Assembly: GCA_963772935.1 (NCBI GenBank)
Contig: CAVYZK010000007.1
Location: 496,001 to 560,000 of the forward strand
Direction of reading: 5' to 3'
From: JANNNF01 sp963772935
GTDB taxonomy: Bacteria > Pseudomonadota > Alphaproteobacteria > Rhodobacterales > Rhodobacteraceae
DNA length: 64,000 bases
In this document: positions 27,479 to 36,424 of the stretch, piece by piece
How positions within the stretch are numbered: position 1 is the stretch's first letter
Layout: every line of letters begins with the position of its first letter
Notes under the pieces: generated by a model
Database searches by the model: none
Told to the model about the DNA's origin: nothing
What the model saw: only the letters and a program-made list of their open reading frames with translations
Translations under genes and position numbers: made by a program

Positions 27479-28920
27479 TGCGGTGGCTGGTGGTATTGCT
27501 GTGCCTTTCCCTGCCCCTGCAGGCGCAAGAGGTGCCGGACCCGTTTGAAGTGGTCGATCAACTGGGCGCGCTGATAGAGGCAAACGACCAGGAGGGCATT
27601 TATACCCTGCTGAGCGAGTCCGTGCGGAAAGCGCGTGAGACGGACAGCCTGAATGGCGACTGGGCCTATGTCTTTGCGCTGTTTTCCGATCAGGTGCGCA
27701 ATCACAAGGAAGATTCGGTCTATGCCTTGCGGCTGGCCGAGGAAGGTCTGGCCTTGCTGGCGCAAAGTGACAACCCTGATCCGGACCAGAAATTTTTGCT
27801 GAACTGGTCACGCGCCTATTCGCTGGCCGATCTGGGGCGGCTGGAACAGGCCGCCAGCCTAGGGCGCGAGGTGATGCCCTATGTGCTTGATGTATACGAC
27901 GAAAAGACCGCCGCAGATTTCCTTGTCACCATCGAGGATTGGGAAAAGGGTCAGATGTCTGCGATGAACAATTCGTCGGTAGAACTGGCGTTGAAAACGG
28001 TTGATCTGGGATTTGAAGCGATCAATGCCAATGATTTTGGCCGGGCGATGACGCTTGCCGCGCAGGCGAGCCTGCCAACAGACAGCGGCCTGGACCCGAT
28101 GGCAGTGCTGGAGGTGAACACCAAGGCCGCTGTGGTGCGCGGTCGGGCCTTGTACCAACTGGGGCGAACGGCCGAGTCGTTGCAGACGTTGAGCACTGCC
28201 GTTGATGCCTATCTCGATCCAGGCTGGCGCGACGGGCAGGCCACCGCGCTGATTGATGCCGACCAGATGGGCCGCGCCGCGTGGGAGTTGTTCTTCTGGC
28301 TGGGGCGGGCTGCGTCGGATATGGGGGAATATCCATTGGCCGACCGTGCGCTGGAAATTGCGGAAACTTTTCCGCCCAATGCAGTAGACGCGCGCAGCAT
28401 CGTTTATGCCAAGGTCTGGTCTGCAAATGCCCAAGGCGACTATGCCGCCGCCGACGCGCTGCTGACTGACGCCATCACCAACGCCCGTGCAATAGGCGAT
28501 GCGCCCGGTGCCGCCATAGCTGACTTCTATCTGGAACGCGGTCGGGCCGAGCGTACTTTGACCTGGGAGGAGGTGGACGCCGAGGCGCTGATCCGCGTCA
28601 CGAATGCAGTGATCGCCGACGCGGTGCCCACGGGGGATATGGAGGCTGATTTCGTGATGGCCGAAACTGCGGTGTTGTTGGTCAGCACGGACCGGCCCGA
28701 AGCTGGCCTTGGCTTTGCGCGTGCGGCGCTGGACGCCTGGAAAACCCGGCGCAGGGCAGGGGCGGCAACCCAGATCGAGGAAGCCGATAATCAGCGCCGC
28801 ACCCGGCTGATCGTCGATACGCTGTTGTTTGGGGCCAGCCGTCTGGTGGAACGCGACCCAACCGCGCGTTGCAGTGGGGTTGAGGGCAGAGGTTGTGTCA
28901 TCATTATGGACTTTCCCTAA
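27475..28920 (+). CDS. Exported TPR-like helical repeat protein, partner of the CHAT protease
   Basis: A 481-residue protein with a signal peptide (WLVVLLCLSLPLQAQ). The body is built of degenerate helical pairs of TPR/SEL type, for example ALRLAEEGLALLAQ, YQLGRTAESLQTLSTAV and MGEYPLADRALEIAE. A short conserved-looking tail carries two cysteines (ARCSGVEGRGCVIIMDF), possibly a disulphide in the periplasm. The start codon overlaps the stop of the CHAT gene, implying stoichiometric production. By analogy with TPR-CHAT fusions it may bind the substrate or control the protease; this is inference. The gene ends 73 bases before motB. Confidence 0.7.
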   Translation: MMRWLVVLLCLSLPLQAQEVPDPFEVVDQLGALIEANDQEGIYTLLSESVRKARETDSLNGDWAYVFALFSDQVRNHKEDSVYALRLAEEGLALLAQSDNPDPDQKFLLNWSRAYSLADLGRLEQAASLGREVMPYVLDVYDEKTAADFLVTIEDWEKGQMSAMNNSSVELALKTVDLGFEAINANDFGRAMTLAAQASLPTDSGLDPMAVLEVNTKAAVVRGRALYQLGRTAESLQTLSTAVDAYLDPGWRDGQATALIDADQMGRAAWELFFWLGRAASDMGEYPLADRALEIAETFPPNAVDARSIVYAKVWSANAQGDYAAADALLTDAITNARAIGDAPGAAIADFYLERGRAERTLTWEEVDAEALIRVTNAVIADAVPTGDMEADFVMAETAVLLVSTDRPEAGLGFARAALDAWKTRRRAGAATQIEEADNQRRTRLIVDTLLFGASRLVERDPTARCSGVEGRGCVIIMDFP

Positions 28921-28931
28921 AATTTCAGGGG

Positions 28932-28946
28932 TTAAGCCCATGTTCA
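28932..28946 (+). promoter_or_regulatory. Partial CtrA-like box upstream of motB
   Basis: TTAA-N7-TTCA lies 48 bases before motB. The first half is perfect, the second has one mismatch. It is weaker than the other four boxes in this cluster. Confidence 0.3.
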
Positions 28947-28993
28947 CCGCGTCCCTGTAAGTCTGGCACTGGGTGTGATTATTGGGTGTGTGA

Positions 28994-29827
28994 ATGGCAG
29001 GACAGTCAAATGTCGCGCCAGTCATCATCAAACGAAAGAAGGTCATTCAGGGCGGCGGCCACCACGGGGGTGCGTGGAAGGTTGCCTATGCTGACTTTGT
29101 GACCGCCATGATGGCGTTCTTTTTGTTGATGTGGCTGTTGAACGCGACAACCGAAAAACAACGTAAGGGGATCTCGGATTACTTCAGTCCGACCATCGCC
29201 GTGAACCGGGTTTCTGGGGGCGGCGACGGGTCGTTTGGCGGCGATTCCGTGTTTACCGAGGAAACCTTGGCCCGCAACGGCACCGGGGCAGACTCGGTTC
29301 ATCCCACCGAATCCGACAAGGCGCGGGGCGCGGTGGGTGAAACCGGCGGCAAGGATGTGGATGCCGAACTGACCGAGATGGAGAAAAAGCTGGTCGCCAA
29401 GGGCGGCGAAAGCAACACGATGGAACAGGCACTGCGCCATGTGGTGACGCGCGTCACCGACGAAGGTCTGGTGATAGAGATTTTCGATATCATGGATGCC
29501 CCGCTGTTTCAGGGTGCCACGGCGGACCCATCCCCAGTGACCATTCAGATCGCCGCCTTGCTGGCCGAGGTATTGGCCCTTGCCAGCAATGAAATTGCGG
29601 TGAACGGCCACGTTCATTCCTTTCCCATCACGCTGATCGACAACCCGGTCTGGGATCTTTCCACCGCGCGGGCACAGTCTGTGCGCGGCTTGATGGTCGC
29701 GGCGGGCCTGGGGGCCGATCGAACGCAGCGCATCAGCGGCTACGCTGACCGCAAACCAGTGACGCCCGATGCACAGGCCATGCGCAACAATCGTATCGAA
29801 GTGATTTTGTTGCGACGGAACAGGTAG
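28994..29827 (+). CDS. motB: Flagellar motor stator protein MotB
   Basis: A 277-residue inner-membrane protein with one N-terminal transmembrane helix (ADFVTAMMAFFLLMWLL) containing the proton-carrying aspartate D34, a basic cytoplasmic lead (IIKRKK), a periplasmic linker and an OmpA-like peptidoglycan-binding domain (NGHVHSFP, DLSTARAQSVRGLMV, NNRIEV). It forms the stator with MotA, whose gene is 10 kb away at 39631 next to a MotE-like gene. It follows the CHAT/TPR-like pair and precedes flgE. The start is the only good ATG in front of the basic lead. Confidence 0.93.
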   Translation: MAGQSNVAPVIIKRKKVIQGGGHHGGAWKVAYADFVTAMMAFFLLMWLLNATTEKQRKGISDYFSPTIAVNRVSGGGDGSFGGDSVFTEETLARNGTGADSVHPTESDKARGAVGETGGKDVDAELTEMEKKLVAKGGESNTMEQALRHVVTRVTDEGLVIEIFDIMDAPLFQGATADPSPVTIQIAALLAEVLALASNEIAVNGHVHSFPITLIDNPVWDLSTARAQSVRGLMVAAGLGADRTQRISGYADRKPVTPDAQAMRNNRIEVILLRRNR

Positions 29828-29856
29828 GCCAGAAGAAATCATTCAGATTTTATTCG

Positions 29857-29871
29857 TTAGGGTGAAATTAA
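29857..29871 (+). promoter_or_regulatory. CtrA-like box upstream of flgE
   Basis: TTAG-N7-TTAA, one mismatch from the CtrA consensus TTAA-N7-TTAA, lies 56 bases before the flgE start, between motB and the hook operon flgE-flgK-flgL-flgI. Confidence 0.55.
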
Positions 29872-29927
29872 GCCGCAGCGCGCAGCTTGGGTCATCAATG
29901 GCCGAAGCATCAGAAAGGCGCTCTTGC

Positions 29928-31244
29928 ATGACAATTTCCTCCGCGCTCAACGCCGGGGTGGCAGGGCTTAATGCCTATGCCACCCGGCTTGCGACGATAT
30001 CCGACAACATCGCCAACTCCTCCACCTATGGCTACAAACGGGCGGAGTCAGATTTTCATTCCGTCGTGGTGAATGGCAACGCTGTGGCGTCTTACGCGGC
30101 TGGGGGGGTGCGCACCTCTGCGATGCGGCTGATTGATGAACGCGGTTCGCTGATTGCGACGTCAAATGCCACCGATCTGGCGATTGACGGGCGCGGCTTT
30201 CTGGCGGTGACCGATCTGGATGCAGCCCAGAATGGCGGGGGAACCGGCGGCGGGGCCTATCCCATTTCGCTGACCACCACCGGATCGTTCCGCCCCGACG
30301 CCGAAGGTATTCTGCGCACGGATTCGGGGCAGGTGCTGATGGGGTGGCCCGCGTCGGCGGATGGGTCAATCCCGGTGTTCCCGCGCGATACAATGGCCGC
30401 GTTAGAGCCGGTTCGCATCAACCAGAACCAGTATGTCGGCAATCCGACGGGCCAGATGAAGCTGGGGGTCAACCTGCCCGCCGCGCAATCCATGGCGGGG
30501 GCATCGGGTGATCCCATCGACCTGTCGGTGGAATATTTCGGCAATCTTGGCACATCGGAATCGCTGAAATTCACCTTCACCGCAACCGTGCCAACCTCTG
30601 GCGCGTCCAATCAATGGACGATGGTGGTCACTGATTCCGCCTCGGGCGGCGCTGTGGTCGGTGAATACACCATGACCTTCGACAGCAGTCAGGCGGCGGG
30701 GGGAACGCTGGCCTCGGTGACCTCCGTCAGCGGCGGAGCCTATGATCCTGCCACCGGGAAGCTGGGCCTGACGATAGGGGGCGGCGCGATCCAGGTGGAC
30801 ATCGGCGGCATCGGCGAACCCGATGGCATGACGCAACTGGCCAGCAACTTTGCCCCGGTCGCGATTTCGAAAGACGGCTCAGGCGTGGCCACGCTGGCCT
30901 CGGTGGAGGTTGACCAGAACGGCGATATGTATGCGATTTATGATCAGGGCTTTACCCGTCGCATCTATCAGATCCCGGTTGTGGATGTGCCCAACCCCAA
31001 TGGTCTGATTTCGCTGAACAACCAGTCGTATCAGATGTCGCCCGCCAGCGGGCAGTCCTACCTGTGGAACGCGGGCGATGGCCCAACCGGGTCTGTGGTC
31101 GGCTATTCGCGCGAAGAATCCGCAACCGACGTGGCACATGAACTGACACAGCTGATTCAGACGCAGCGGGCCTATTCCTCGAACGCCAAGGTCATTCAGA
31201 CGGTGGATGAAATGCTGCAAGAAACCACCAATATCAAACGTTAA
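29928..31244 (+). CDS. flgE: Flagellar hook protein FlgE
   Basis: The 438-residue axial protein forms the hook outside the cell. The N-terminal signature SSALNAGVAGLNAYATRLATISDNIANSSTYGYKR is recognised in pieces (ISDNIANSSTYGYKRAE), and the C-terminal helix ELTQLIQTQRAYSSNAKVIQTVDEML polymerises with it. The middle holds FlaE-like sequence (TTTGSFRPDAEG). It is exported by the flagellar type III gate. The ATG at 29928 opens directly onto the conserved helix; upstream in-frame codons are not conserved. It heads flgE-flgK-flgL-flgI, spaced by only 11 bases from flgK. Confidence 0.93.
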   Translation: MTISSALNAGVAGLNAYATRLATISDNIANSSTYGYKRAESDFHSVVVNGNAVASYAAGGVRTSAMRLIDERGSLIATSNATDLAIDGRGFLAVTDLDAAQNGGGTGGGAYPISLTTTGSFRPDAEGILRTDSGQVLMGWPASADGSIPVFPRDTMAALEPVRINQNQYVGNPTGQMKLGVNLPAAQSMAGASGDPIDLSVEYFGNLGTSESLKFTFTATVPTSGASNQWTMVVTDSASGGAVVGEYTMTFDSSQAAGGTLASVTSVSGGAYDPATGKLGLTIGGGAIQVDIGGIGEPDGMTQLASNFAPVAISKDGSGVATLASVEVDQNGDMYAIYDQGFTRRIYQIPVVDVPNPNGLISLNNQSYQMSPASGQSYLWNAGDGPTGSVVGYSREESATDVAHELTQLIQTQRAYSSNAKVIQTVDEMLQETTNIKR

Positions 31245-31255
31245 AGGGGCAGAGC

Positions 31256-32713
31256 ATGAGCATTACCACCGCCCTTGGATCGGCGCTGTCGGGCTTGACC
31301 GCCGCGTCGCGCGCCGCCGAAGTTGTGTCGTCAAACGTCGCCAACGCCCAGACCCCCGGCTACGGGCGGCGTGAAATCTCGCTTCAGGCCCGGTCGATTG
31401 GCGGGTCGGGCTTGGGCGTTTCGGTGATTGCGGTCAATCGCCGGGTGGATCAGGTGCTGATCAATGATCGCCGCATGGCCGAGGCTGGGGTGGGCGAACG
31501 CGATGTGCGTGCTGCATTTTATCAGCAACTGGAACAGGCGATTGGCACGCCGGAAACCGAAGGCTCGCTTGGTGCCAGGATCAACACGCTGGATGCGTCC
31601 CTGATCGCCGCCGCCAGCCGGCCCGAGTCAGAAGCGCGGCTGTCCGCCGTGGCGGATGCGGCGCGGGGGCTGGCGACCGCCTTGGCCAGTGCGACGACGC
31701 AAATCCAGACCGCTCGATCCACCGCAGATCGCAGCATTTCCACGCAGGTTGATACGCTCAACGCGGCACTGGTGCAGGTGGCCGATCTGAACGGCACGAT
31801 CCGCACGTACAGCGGGTCCGGTCGCGATACGTCGTCGCTTATGGATCAGCGCCAGCAGATCGTCGATTCCATCGCTGCAATGGTGCCACTGCGAGAGGTG
31901 ACGCGCGGCGATGGCCAGATTGCGCTTTATGCGGCGGGGGGGGCGGTGTTGCTGGAAGGCAAACCGTCCGTGCTGGATTTTACCGCCGCTGGGGTGATCG
32001 TGCCGGAAATGACAGCGCAAAGCGGCGGCCTGTCGGGGCTGGTGCTGAACGGTCGTCCGGTGGCGGCCTCGGGTGCTGGCAGTTTGATCGCGGGCGGCAG
32101 TCTTGCCGCACAGTTTGCCGTGCGTGATGATCTGGCGGTGCAGGCGCAGACCCGGCTGGATGCTGTTGCGCGCGATCTGGTCAGCCGCTTTGCCGACCAG
32201 GCGGTCGATGCGACGCTGGCGATTGGTGATGCGGGGCTGTTCACGGATGCCGGTCAGCCCTTTGTTTCGACAAATGAAGCGGGCCTTGCAGGGCGTCTGA
32301 CGCTCAATGCCGCTACCGACCCCGTACAGGGTGGTGCGCTGTGGCGGTTGCGCGATGGCCTTGGGGCAACCAGCCCCGGTGCTGTCGGCCAATCTGCCTT
32401 GCTGACCCGGCTAAGTGACGCTTTGGGGGCCGCACGACCTGCTGCATCGGGCGGGTTCATGGTGGGCAATCGCAGCTTTGCCGCCCTTGCCGCCGATATG
32501 CTGTCGGGCGTGTCGGCGCAGCGGATATCTGCGGACAGCGAGGTCAGCTTTTCGCAAACCCGCTATACCGCGCTGAAGGAAATGGAGCTGCAAGGCGGCG
32601 TGGATACCGATCAGGAACTGCAAACCCTGCTGGTAGTCGAGCAAAGCTATGCGGCCAACGCAAAGGTCATCCAATCGGTGGATGAAATGATCAAAACCCT
32701 GTTGGGGATGTAG
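31256..32713 (+). CDS. flgK: Hook-filament junction protein FlgK (HAP1)
   Basis: A 485-residue axial protein that, with FlgL, joins hook to filament. The N-terminus has SALSGLTAASRAAEVVSSNVANAQTPGYGRRE in the usual form (SSNVANAQTPGYGRRE), and the C-terminal helix has QTLLVVEQSYAANAKVIQSVDEMI. A strong AAAGGGGC site precedes the ATG. It is followed three bases later by flgL. Its export probably needs the FlgN-like chaperone encoded at 56587. Confidence 0.92.
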   Translation: MSITTALGSALSGLTAASRAAEVVSSNVANAQTPGYGRREISLQARSIGGSGLGVSVIAVNRRVDQVLINDRRMAEAGVGERDVRAAFYQQLEQAIGTPETEGSLGARINTLDASLIAAASRPESEARLSAVADAARGLATALASATTQIQTARSTADRSISTQVDTLNAALVQVADLNGTIRTYSGSGRDTSSLMDQRQQIVDSIAAMVPLREVTRGDGQIALYAAGGAVLLEGKPSVLDFTAAGVIVPEMTAQSGGLSGLVLNGRPVAASGAGSLIAGGSLAAQFAVRDDLAVQAQTRLDAVARDLVSRFADQAVDATLAIGDAGLFTDAGQPFVSTNEAGLAGRLTLNAATDPVQGGALWRLRDGLGATSPGAVGQSALLTRLSDALGAARPAASGGFMVGNRSFAALAADMLSGVSAQRISADSEVSFSQTRYTALKEMELQGGVDTDQELQTLLVVEQSYAANAKVIQSVDEMIKTLLGM

Positions 32714-32716
32714 GCC

Positions 32717-33715
32717 ATGACCATGATTTCCTTGGGCGATATGGCTCAGTCGATGCTGCTGCGCCGCCACAATTCGGCTTTGAAAGCTGACATGCAGGCC
32801 GCAGCGAATGAACTGACAACCGGAAAGGTGGCCGATGTGGGCCGGGCAGTGCGGGGGGATTTTGCGCCACTTGCGGCGATGGATGCGTCGCTGGCCCGCC
32901 TTGGGGCGTTCCGCGCTGCCACGACCGAAGCGGGGGTGATGGCGGGCGTTATGCAGACAGCCTTGGGGACGATTTCCGGGCTGGCAGGCGATCTTGCCTC
33001 GGGCCTGCTGACAGCGGCTGCTTCGGCACAACCCGCGCAGGTCGATGCCGTGGGTGCGGATGCGCGGCAACGTCTTGGCTCTGCAGTGTCCGCGCTGAAC
33101 ACAAGGTTTGCAGACCGCGCGATTTTTTCGGGCGCGCAGATCGACGAGACCCCCTTGCCCGACACCGATGCGCTGCTGACCGCGGTTGAGGCCGCAACCG
33201 CAGGGTCTGTGTCCGGCGCTGATATTGAGGCGGCTGTGACGGCGTGGTTTTCCGATCCCACCGGGTTTGCCGCGCTGTATCAAGGGGGGGCGGCCCGTGC
33301 GCCCGTGCCGATTGCACCGGGTGAGGCGGCCATGTTGGACATCACTGCCACCGAACCCGGCTTGCGCAGTACCTTGGCGGGACTGGTCATGGGTGCGTTG
33401 CTGGACCGGGGGGCCTTGTCTGGCCAGCCAACGGCCCGGACTGATCTGGCGCAGCGGGCGGGAGCCGGGCTTATCGCGGCGGCGTCCGACCGCACGATGG
33501 TGGCCGCCCGTCTTGGCGCGGTCGAGGCGCAGATCGAGCAGGCCGCCAGCCGCAATGCGTCTGAAACCTCGGCGTTGGAGATTGCCCGCCTGGGCATTGT
33601 CGAGGCCGATCCCTACACGGCCGCCGCCCGGCTGGAGGCTGCCGAGACCCAGTTGCAGTCGCTTTACACCATCACCGCGCGCCTCTCGCGCCTGAGCCTT
33701 GTGGATTATATCTGA
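32717..33715 (+). CDS. flgL: Hook-filament junction protein FlgL (HAP3)
   Basis: A 332-residue member of the flagellin superfamily at the FlgL position. The N-terminus has MLLRRHNSALKADMQAAANELTTG in family form (AANELTTGKVADV) and the C-terminal helix is ETQLQSLYTITARLSRLSLVDYI in pattern. The centre is short, as in hook-associated proteins and unlike the full flagellin at 55179. The stop overlaps the flgI start by one base (TGATG). Exported and placed between FlgK and the first filament subunits. Confidence 0.88.
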   Translation: MTMISLGDMAQSMLLRRHNSALKADMQAAANELTTGKVADVGRAVRGDFAPLAAMDASLARLGAFRAATTEAGVMAGVMQTALGTISGLAGDLASGLLTAAASAQPAQVDAVGADARQRLGSAVSALNTRFADRAIFSGAQIDETPLPDTDALLTAVEAATAGSVSGADIEAAVTAWFSDPTGFAALYQGGAARAPVPIAPGEAAMLDITATEPGLRSTLAGLVMGALLDRGALSGQPTARTDLAQRAGAGLIAAASDRTMVAARLGAVEAQIEQAASRNASETSALEIARLGIVEADPYTAAARLEAAETQLQSLYTITARLSRLSLVDYI

Positions 33716-34817
33716 TGCGGCTGCCTGTGAAACTGCGCCTTGCGGTGCTGCTCTGCGCCATTGCCTTGCCGGTGGTGGCTGAACCGATTCGCATCAAGGA
33801 TCTGGTGGAATTTGACGGCGTACGTGGCAATGATCTGGTCGGCTACGGCTTGGTCGTTGGCCTGAATGGCACTGGCGACGGCATTCGTAACGCGCCCTTC
33901 ACCGAAGAAATCATGTCGAACCTGCTGGAACGGCTGGGTGTCAACGTGGCGGGTGAGGAGTATCGCCCCAAAAATGTCGCTGCTGTGTTTGTGACCGCAG
34001 CCCTGCCTCCCTTTGCGCGGGCGGGTGGGCGGATTGACGTGACGGTGTCCGCGATTGGCGATGCGAAAAGCCTGCTTGGCGGGACGTTGATCATGACGCC
34101 GCTGAACGGTGCGGATGGGCAGATTTACGCCGTGGCTCAGGGCACCATCATTGCAGGCGGCGTGTCTGCAGAGGGAGAGGCCGCGCGGGTCGTGCAGGGG
34201 GTGCCGACTGCGGGCGGTATTCCGTCCGGCGCACGGGTGGAACGCGAAGTGGAGTTTGATTTTTCGGCCGTCACCTCGCTGCGGATGGCGCTGAAGTCAC
34301 CGGATTTCACGACGGCGGCGCGGATCGAAAAAGCGGTGAACCGCGAATTTGGCCGCCGGATTGCCACCATGCTGGATTCTGGCACGGTACAACTGGATGT
34401 GGACCGGCGGGGGACTCGCCCGCCCATGTGCTGGCGCGGGTCGAGGTGGTGACGGTGGAGCCCGAAATGCGTGCGCGGGTGGTTGTGGATCAGCGGTCCG
34501 GCACCATCGTGATGGGTGAAGATGTGCGGATCAGCCGGGTCGCGGTGGCGCAGGGCAATCTGACGCTGCGTATTGAGGAAAGCCCGATGGTGGTGCAACC
34601 CAACCCGTTCGCCGCCGGAGAGACGATTGTGGTACCGCGTACCAATGCGTCGATCAACGAAAGCGGCACGGGTCTGGCCGAGGTGCGGGGCGGGACCAGC
34701 CTGTCAGAGGTGGTGGCCGGGCTGAACGCGCTGGGCGTGGCACCCAACGACATGATCGACATTCTAAAAAGCATCAACTCGGCAGGCGCGCTGCATGCCG
34801 AGTTTCTGGTGAACTGA
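33715..34817 (+). pseudogene. flgI: Flagellar P-ring protein FlgI, reading frame broken near 34410
   Basis: The two frames give a P-ring protein of about 367 residues. The first (33715 to about 34410) has a signal peptide ending VVAEP and RIKDLVEFDGVRGNDLVGYGLVVGLNGTGD, recognised in parts such as NDLVGYGLVVGLNGTGDG. The second (to 34817) has VLARVEVVTVEPEMRARVVVDQ, SGTIVMG and the C-terminal DMIDILKSINSAGALHAEF signature. Adding one G to the GGGG at about 34409-34412 restores GDSPAHVLARVEV. FlgI forms the periplasmic ring around the rod and is needed for swimming, so a homopolymer sequencing error is more likely than true loss. It ends the flgE operon. Confidence 0.87.
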
Positions 34818-34823
34818 GCCTAC

Positions 34824-34850
34824 GCCGCGCGGGCCACAGGTCTGCGCGGC
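34824..34850. terminator. Hairpin between convergent flgI and fliP
   Basis: GCCGCGC (34824-34830) pairs with GCGCGGC (34844-34850) around a 13-base loop in the 38-base gap between the two convergent operons. There is no T-run, so it is a weak bidirectional terminator at best. Confidence 0.35.
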
Positions 34851-34855
34851 AGTCG

Positions 34856-35569
34856 TTAGAAATAGCTGCGCACCAGCGCACCTGCAATCAAGCTCCACCC
34901 ATCGGCCACCACGAAGAACGCGAGTTTGAAGGGCAACGACACAATGGCCGGCGGGACCATCATCATCCCCATCGACATCAGCACGGCGGCGACCACCAAG
35001 TCGATGATGAGGAACGGCAGGAACACCAGAAATCCGATCTCAAACGCGCGTTGAATCTCGGACAGCAGGAACGATGGCACCAGCAAGGAAAGCGGGGCCG
35101 CAGCGGGGGCCGAGGTTTCGCCGGGACGCAAGGCTTGCAGGGCGGCGAAGGTATCGGGGTCCAGACGGTTGGTCATGAAGACCCGGAATGGCGCTACGAT
35201 CTGGGGGATGGCACTTTGCAAATCCAGTGTGCCGTTGGTCAACGGCTCCAGCCCTTTGACCCATGCCTCGGTCAGCACGGGGTCCATCACATACCAGGTC
35301 AGAAACAGCGCGAGGCTGATGATCATCATGTTGGGGGGGGCCTGTTGCAGCCCGATGGCTTGCCGCAAGATTGACAGCACCGTGACAATAAAGGGAAAGC
35401 ACGTCACCATCACAGCCAAACCCGGCACGAGGCTAAGCAGCGTGATCAGCGAAATCAGCTGGATCGACCTTGTGGCGAGTTGGGTATCATCGCCAAGGTT
35501 GATGGACACCTGCTGGGCGAGTGCTGGCCCGGCAAACAGGATCAGCAGGGCAGCAAGAGCAAGTTTCAC
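34856..35569 (-). CDS. fliP: Flagellar export gate protein FliP
   Basis: The 237-residue protein has a cleavable signal peptide (LALAALLILFAGPALAQ) and the family's four membrane helices. Diagnostic stretches are ISLITLLSLVPGLAVMVTCF, QQAPPNMMIISLALFLT and the C-terminal VLMSMGMMMVPPAIVSLPFKL, of which MSMGMMMVPP is nearly invariant. With FliQ and FliR it forms the export gate in the inner membrane. Its ATG overlaps the stop of fliN (ATGA). No fliO was seen. It is last in the minus-strand operon fliF-fliH-fliN-fliP. Confidence 0.93.
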   Translation of the reverse strand: MKLALAALLILFAGPALAQQVSINLGDDTQLATRSIQLISLITLLSLVPGLAVMVTCFPFIVTVLSILRQAIGLQQAPPNMMIISLALFLTWYVMDPVLTEAWVKGLEPLTNGTLDLQSAIPQIVAPFRVFMTNRLDPDTFAALQALRPGETSAPAAAPLSLLVPSFLLSEIQRAFEIGFLVFLPFLIIDLVVAAVLMSMGMMMVPPAIVSLPFKLAFFVVADGWSLIAGALVRSYF

Positions 35570-35835
35570 AGCCCACCCCGCAGATTGGCCACTTCGGTCA
35601 GCCGCACCGCCAACTGGCCGGCCTGATCGCCCTCCAGCTCCTGCAATTCGCCGCGCGCAATCAGGCGGTCGCCGACATACAGCTCCACCGGGTCATCCAC
35701 CCGGCGGTCCAGCGTCAGCACCGCATCACGCGACAGGCGCAAAAGATCGCGCACCATCGGGCGGGCGCGGCCGACCGAGATCGTGATCTCGATTGGCACT
35801 TGGGAAAACGGGTTGGCATCGGCAAGGTCATCCAT
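35566..35835 (-). CDS. fliN: Flagellar motor switch protein FliN
   Basis: A short 89-residue FliN, essentially the SpoA/surface-presentation-of-antigens domain alone: VPIEITISVGRARPMVRDLLRLSRDAVLTLDRRVDDPVELYVGDRLIARGEL is the family pattern (key parts VGRARPMVRDLLRL and DPVELYVGDRLIARGE). It builds the C-ring and contacts FliH. The ATG at 35835 follows AGGAGCG and overlaps the end of fliH by eight bases. Neither fliM nor fliG, its usual C-ring partners, is present in this window. Confidence 0.9.
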   Translation of the reverse strand: MDDLADANPFSQVPIEITISVGRARPMVRDLLRLSRDAVLTLDRRVDDPVELYVGDRLIARGELQELEGDQAGQLAVRLTEVANLRGGL

Positions 35836-36424
35836 AGCGGCGCTCCTGTTCGGAAAGGTCAAAGAAGCCGCGAACGGCGGCGGCGATATCGGCGGTGGCC
35901 CTGCCCAAATCCACTTTGGTTTCTGCATCGCCAAGACGCAGATAGACTTGCGAGTCCGGCAGGGTCGGTTCTTCGATGATGGTCAGCGGCAGGCCCGTCG
36001 CCTGATCCAGCAGGGCCTCAACCGCGGGGCGTACACTCGGGTTCAGCACCAGTGTGATGGGCGCATCGGCGAGTTCTTCGGCCATCGGCATCAGCATTTC
36101 CAACACCATCGGGGCAAGCGCCTCGCGCGCCATTTCGGGCAGCAGGCGGGTGGTCATGTCGTGCAGAAGCGGCTCTAGCGCACGCAAAACATGCATCCGC
36201 GCCTCTTGATAGGTAAAGCCAAGCGCCTGCAAATTGCGCGCAAGGTCGGCCTTGATGCGGCTTTGATCGCCCGATTGTGCGGCGGCGGCATCTTCCCATC
36301 CAGCGGTGTATCCGGCCTCGTAGGATGAAAGCTTGGCTTCTTCAAAGGCGGTCACGTCGGTGATGACAACAGAAGATGGCGCTGCCGTTTCCGTTTTGAA
36401 CACCTCAAGCTTCAAGGGTGGCAT
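35828..36424 (-). CDS. fliH: Flagellar export stator protein FliH
   Basis: The 198-residue protein lies directly after fliF and before fliN. It has an N-terminal SYEAGYTAGWEDA motif (the short GxxxG-like repeats seen in FliH), a helical middle (LARNLQALGFTYQEARMHVLRALEPLLHDM, in part) and a globular C-terminal half with EALLDQATG. FliH holds the ATPase FliI at the export gate and docks it to FliN. Its frame overlaps the fliF stop, and it overlaps fliN by eight bases. Similarity in this family is low, so context carries part of the call. Confidence 0.78.
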   Translation of the reverse strand: MPPLKLEVFKTETAAPSSVVITDVTAFEEAKLSSYEAGYTAGWEDAAAAQSGDQSRIKADLARNLQALGFTYQEARMHVLRALEPLLHDMTTRLLPEMAREALAPMVLEMLMPMAEELADAPITLVLNPSVRPAVEALLDQATGLPLTIIEEPTLPDSQVYLRLGDAETKVDLGRATADIAAAVRGFFDLSEQERRYG

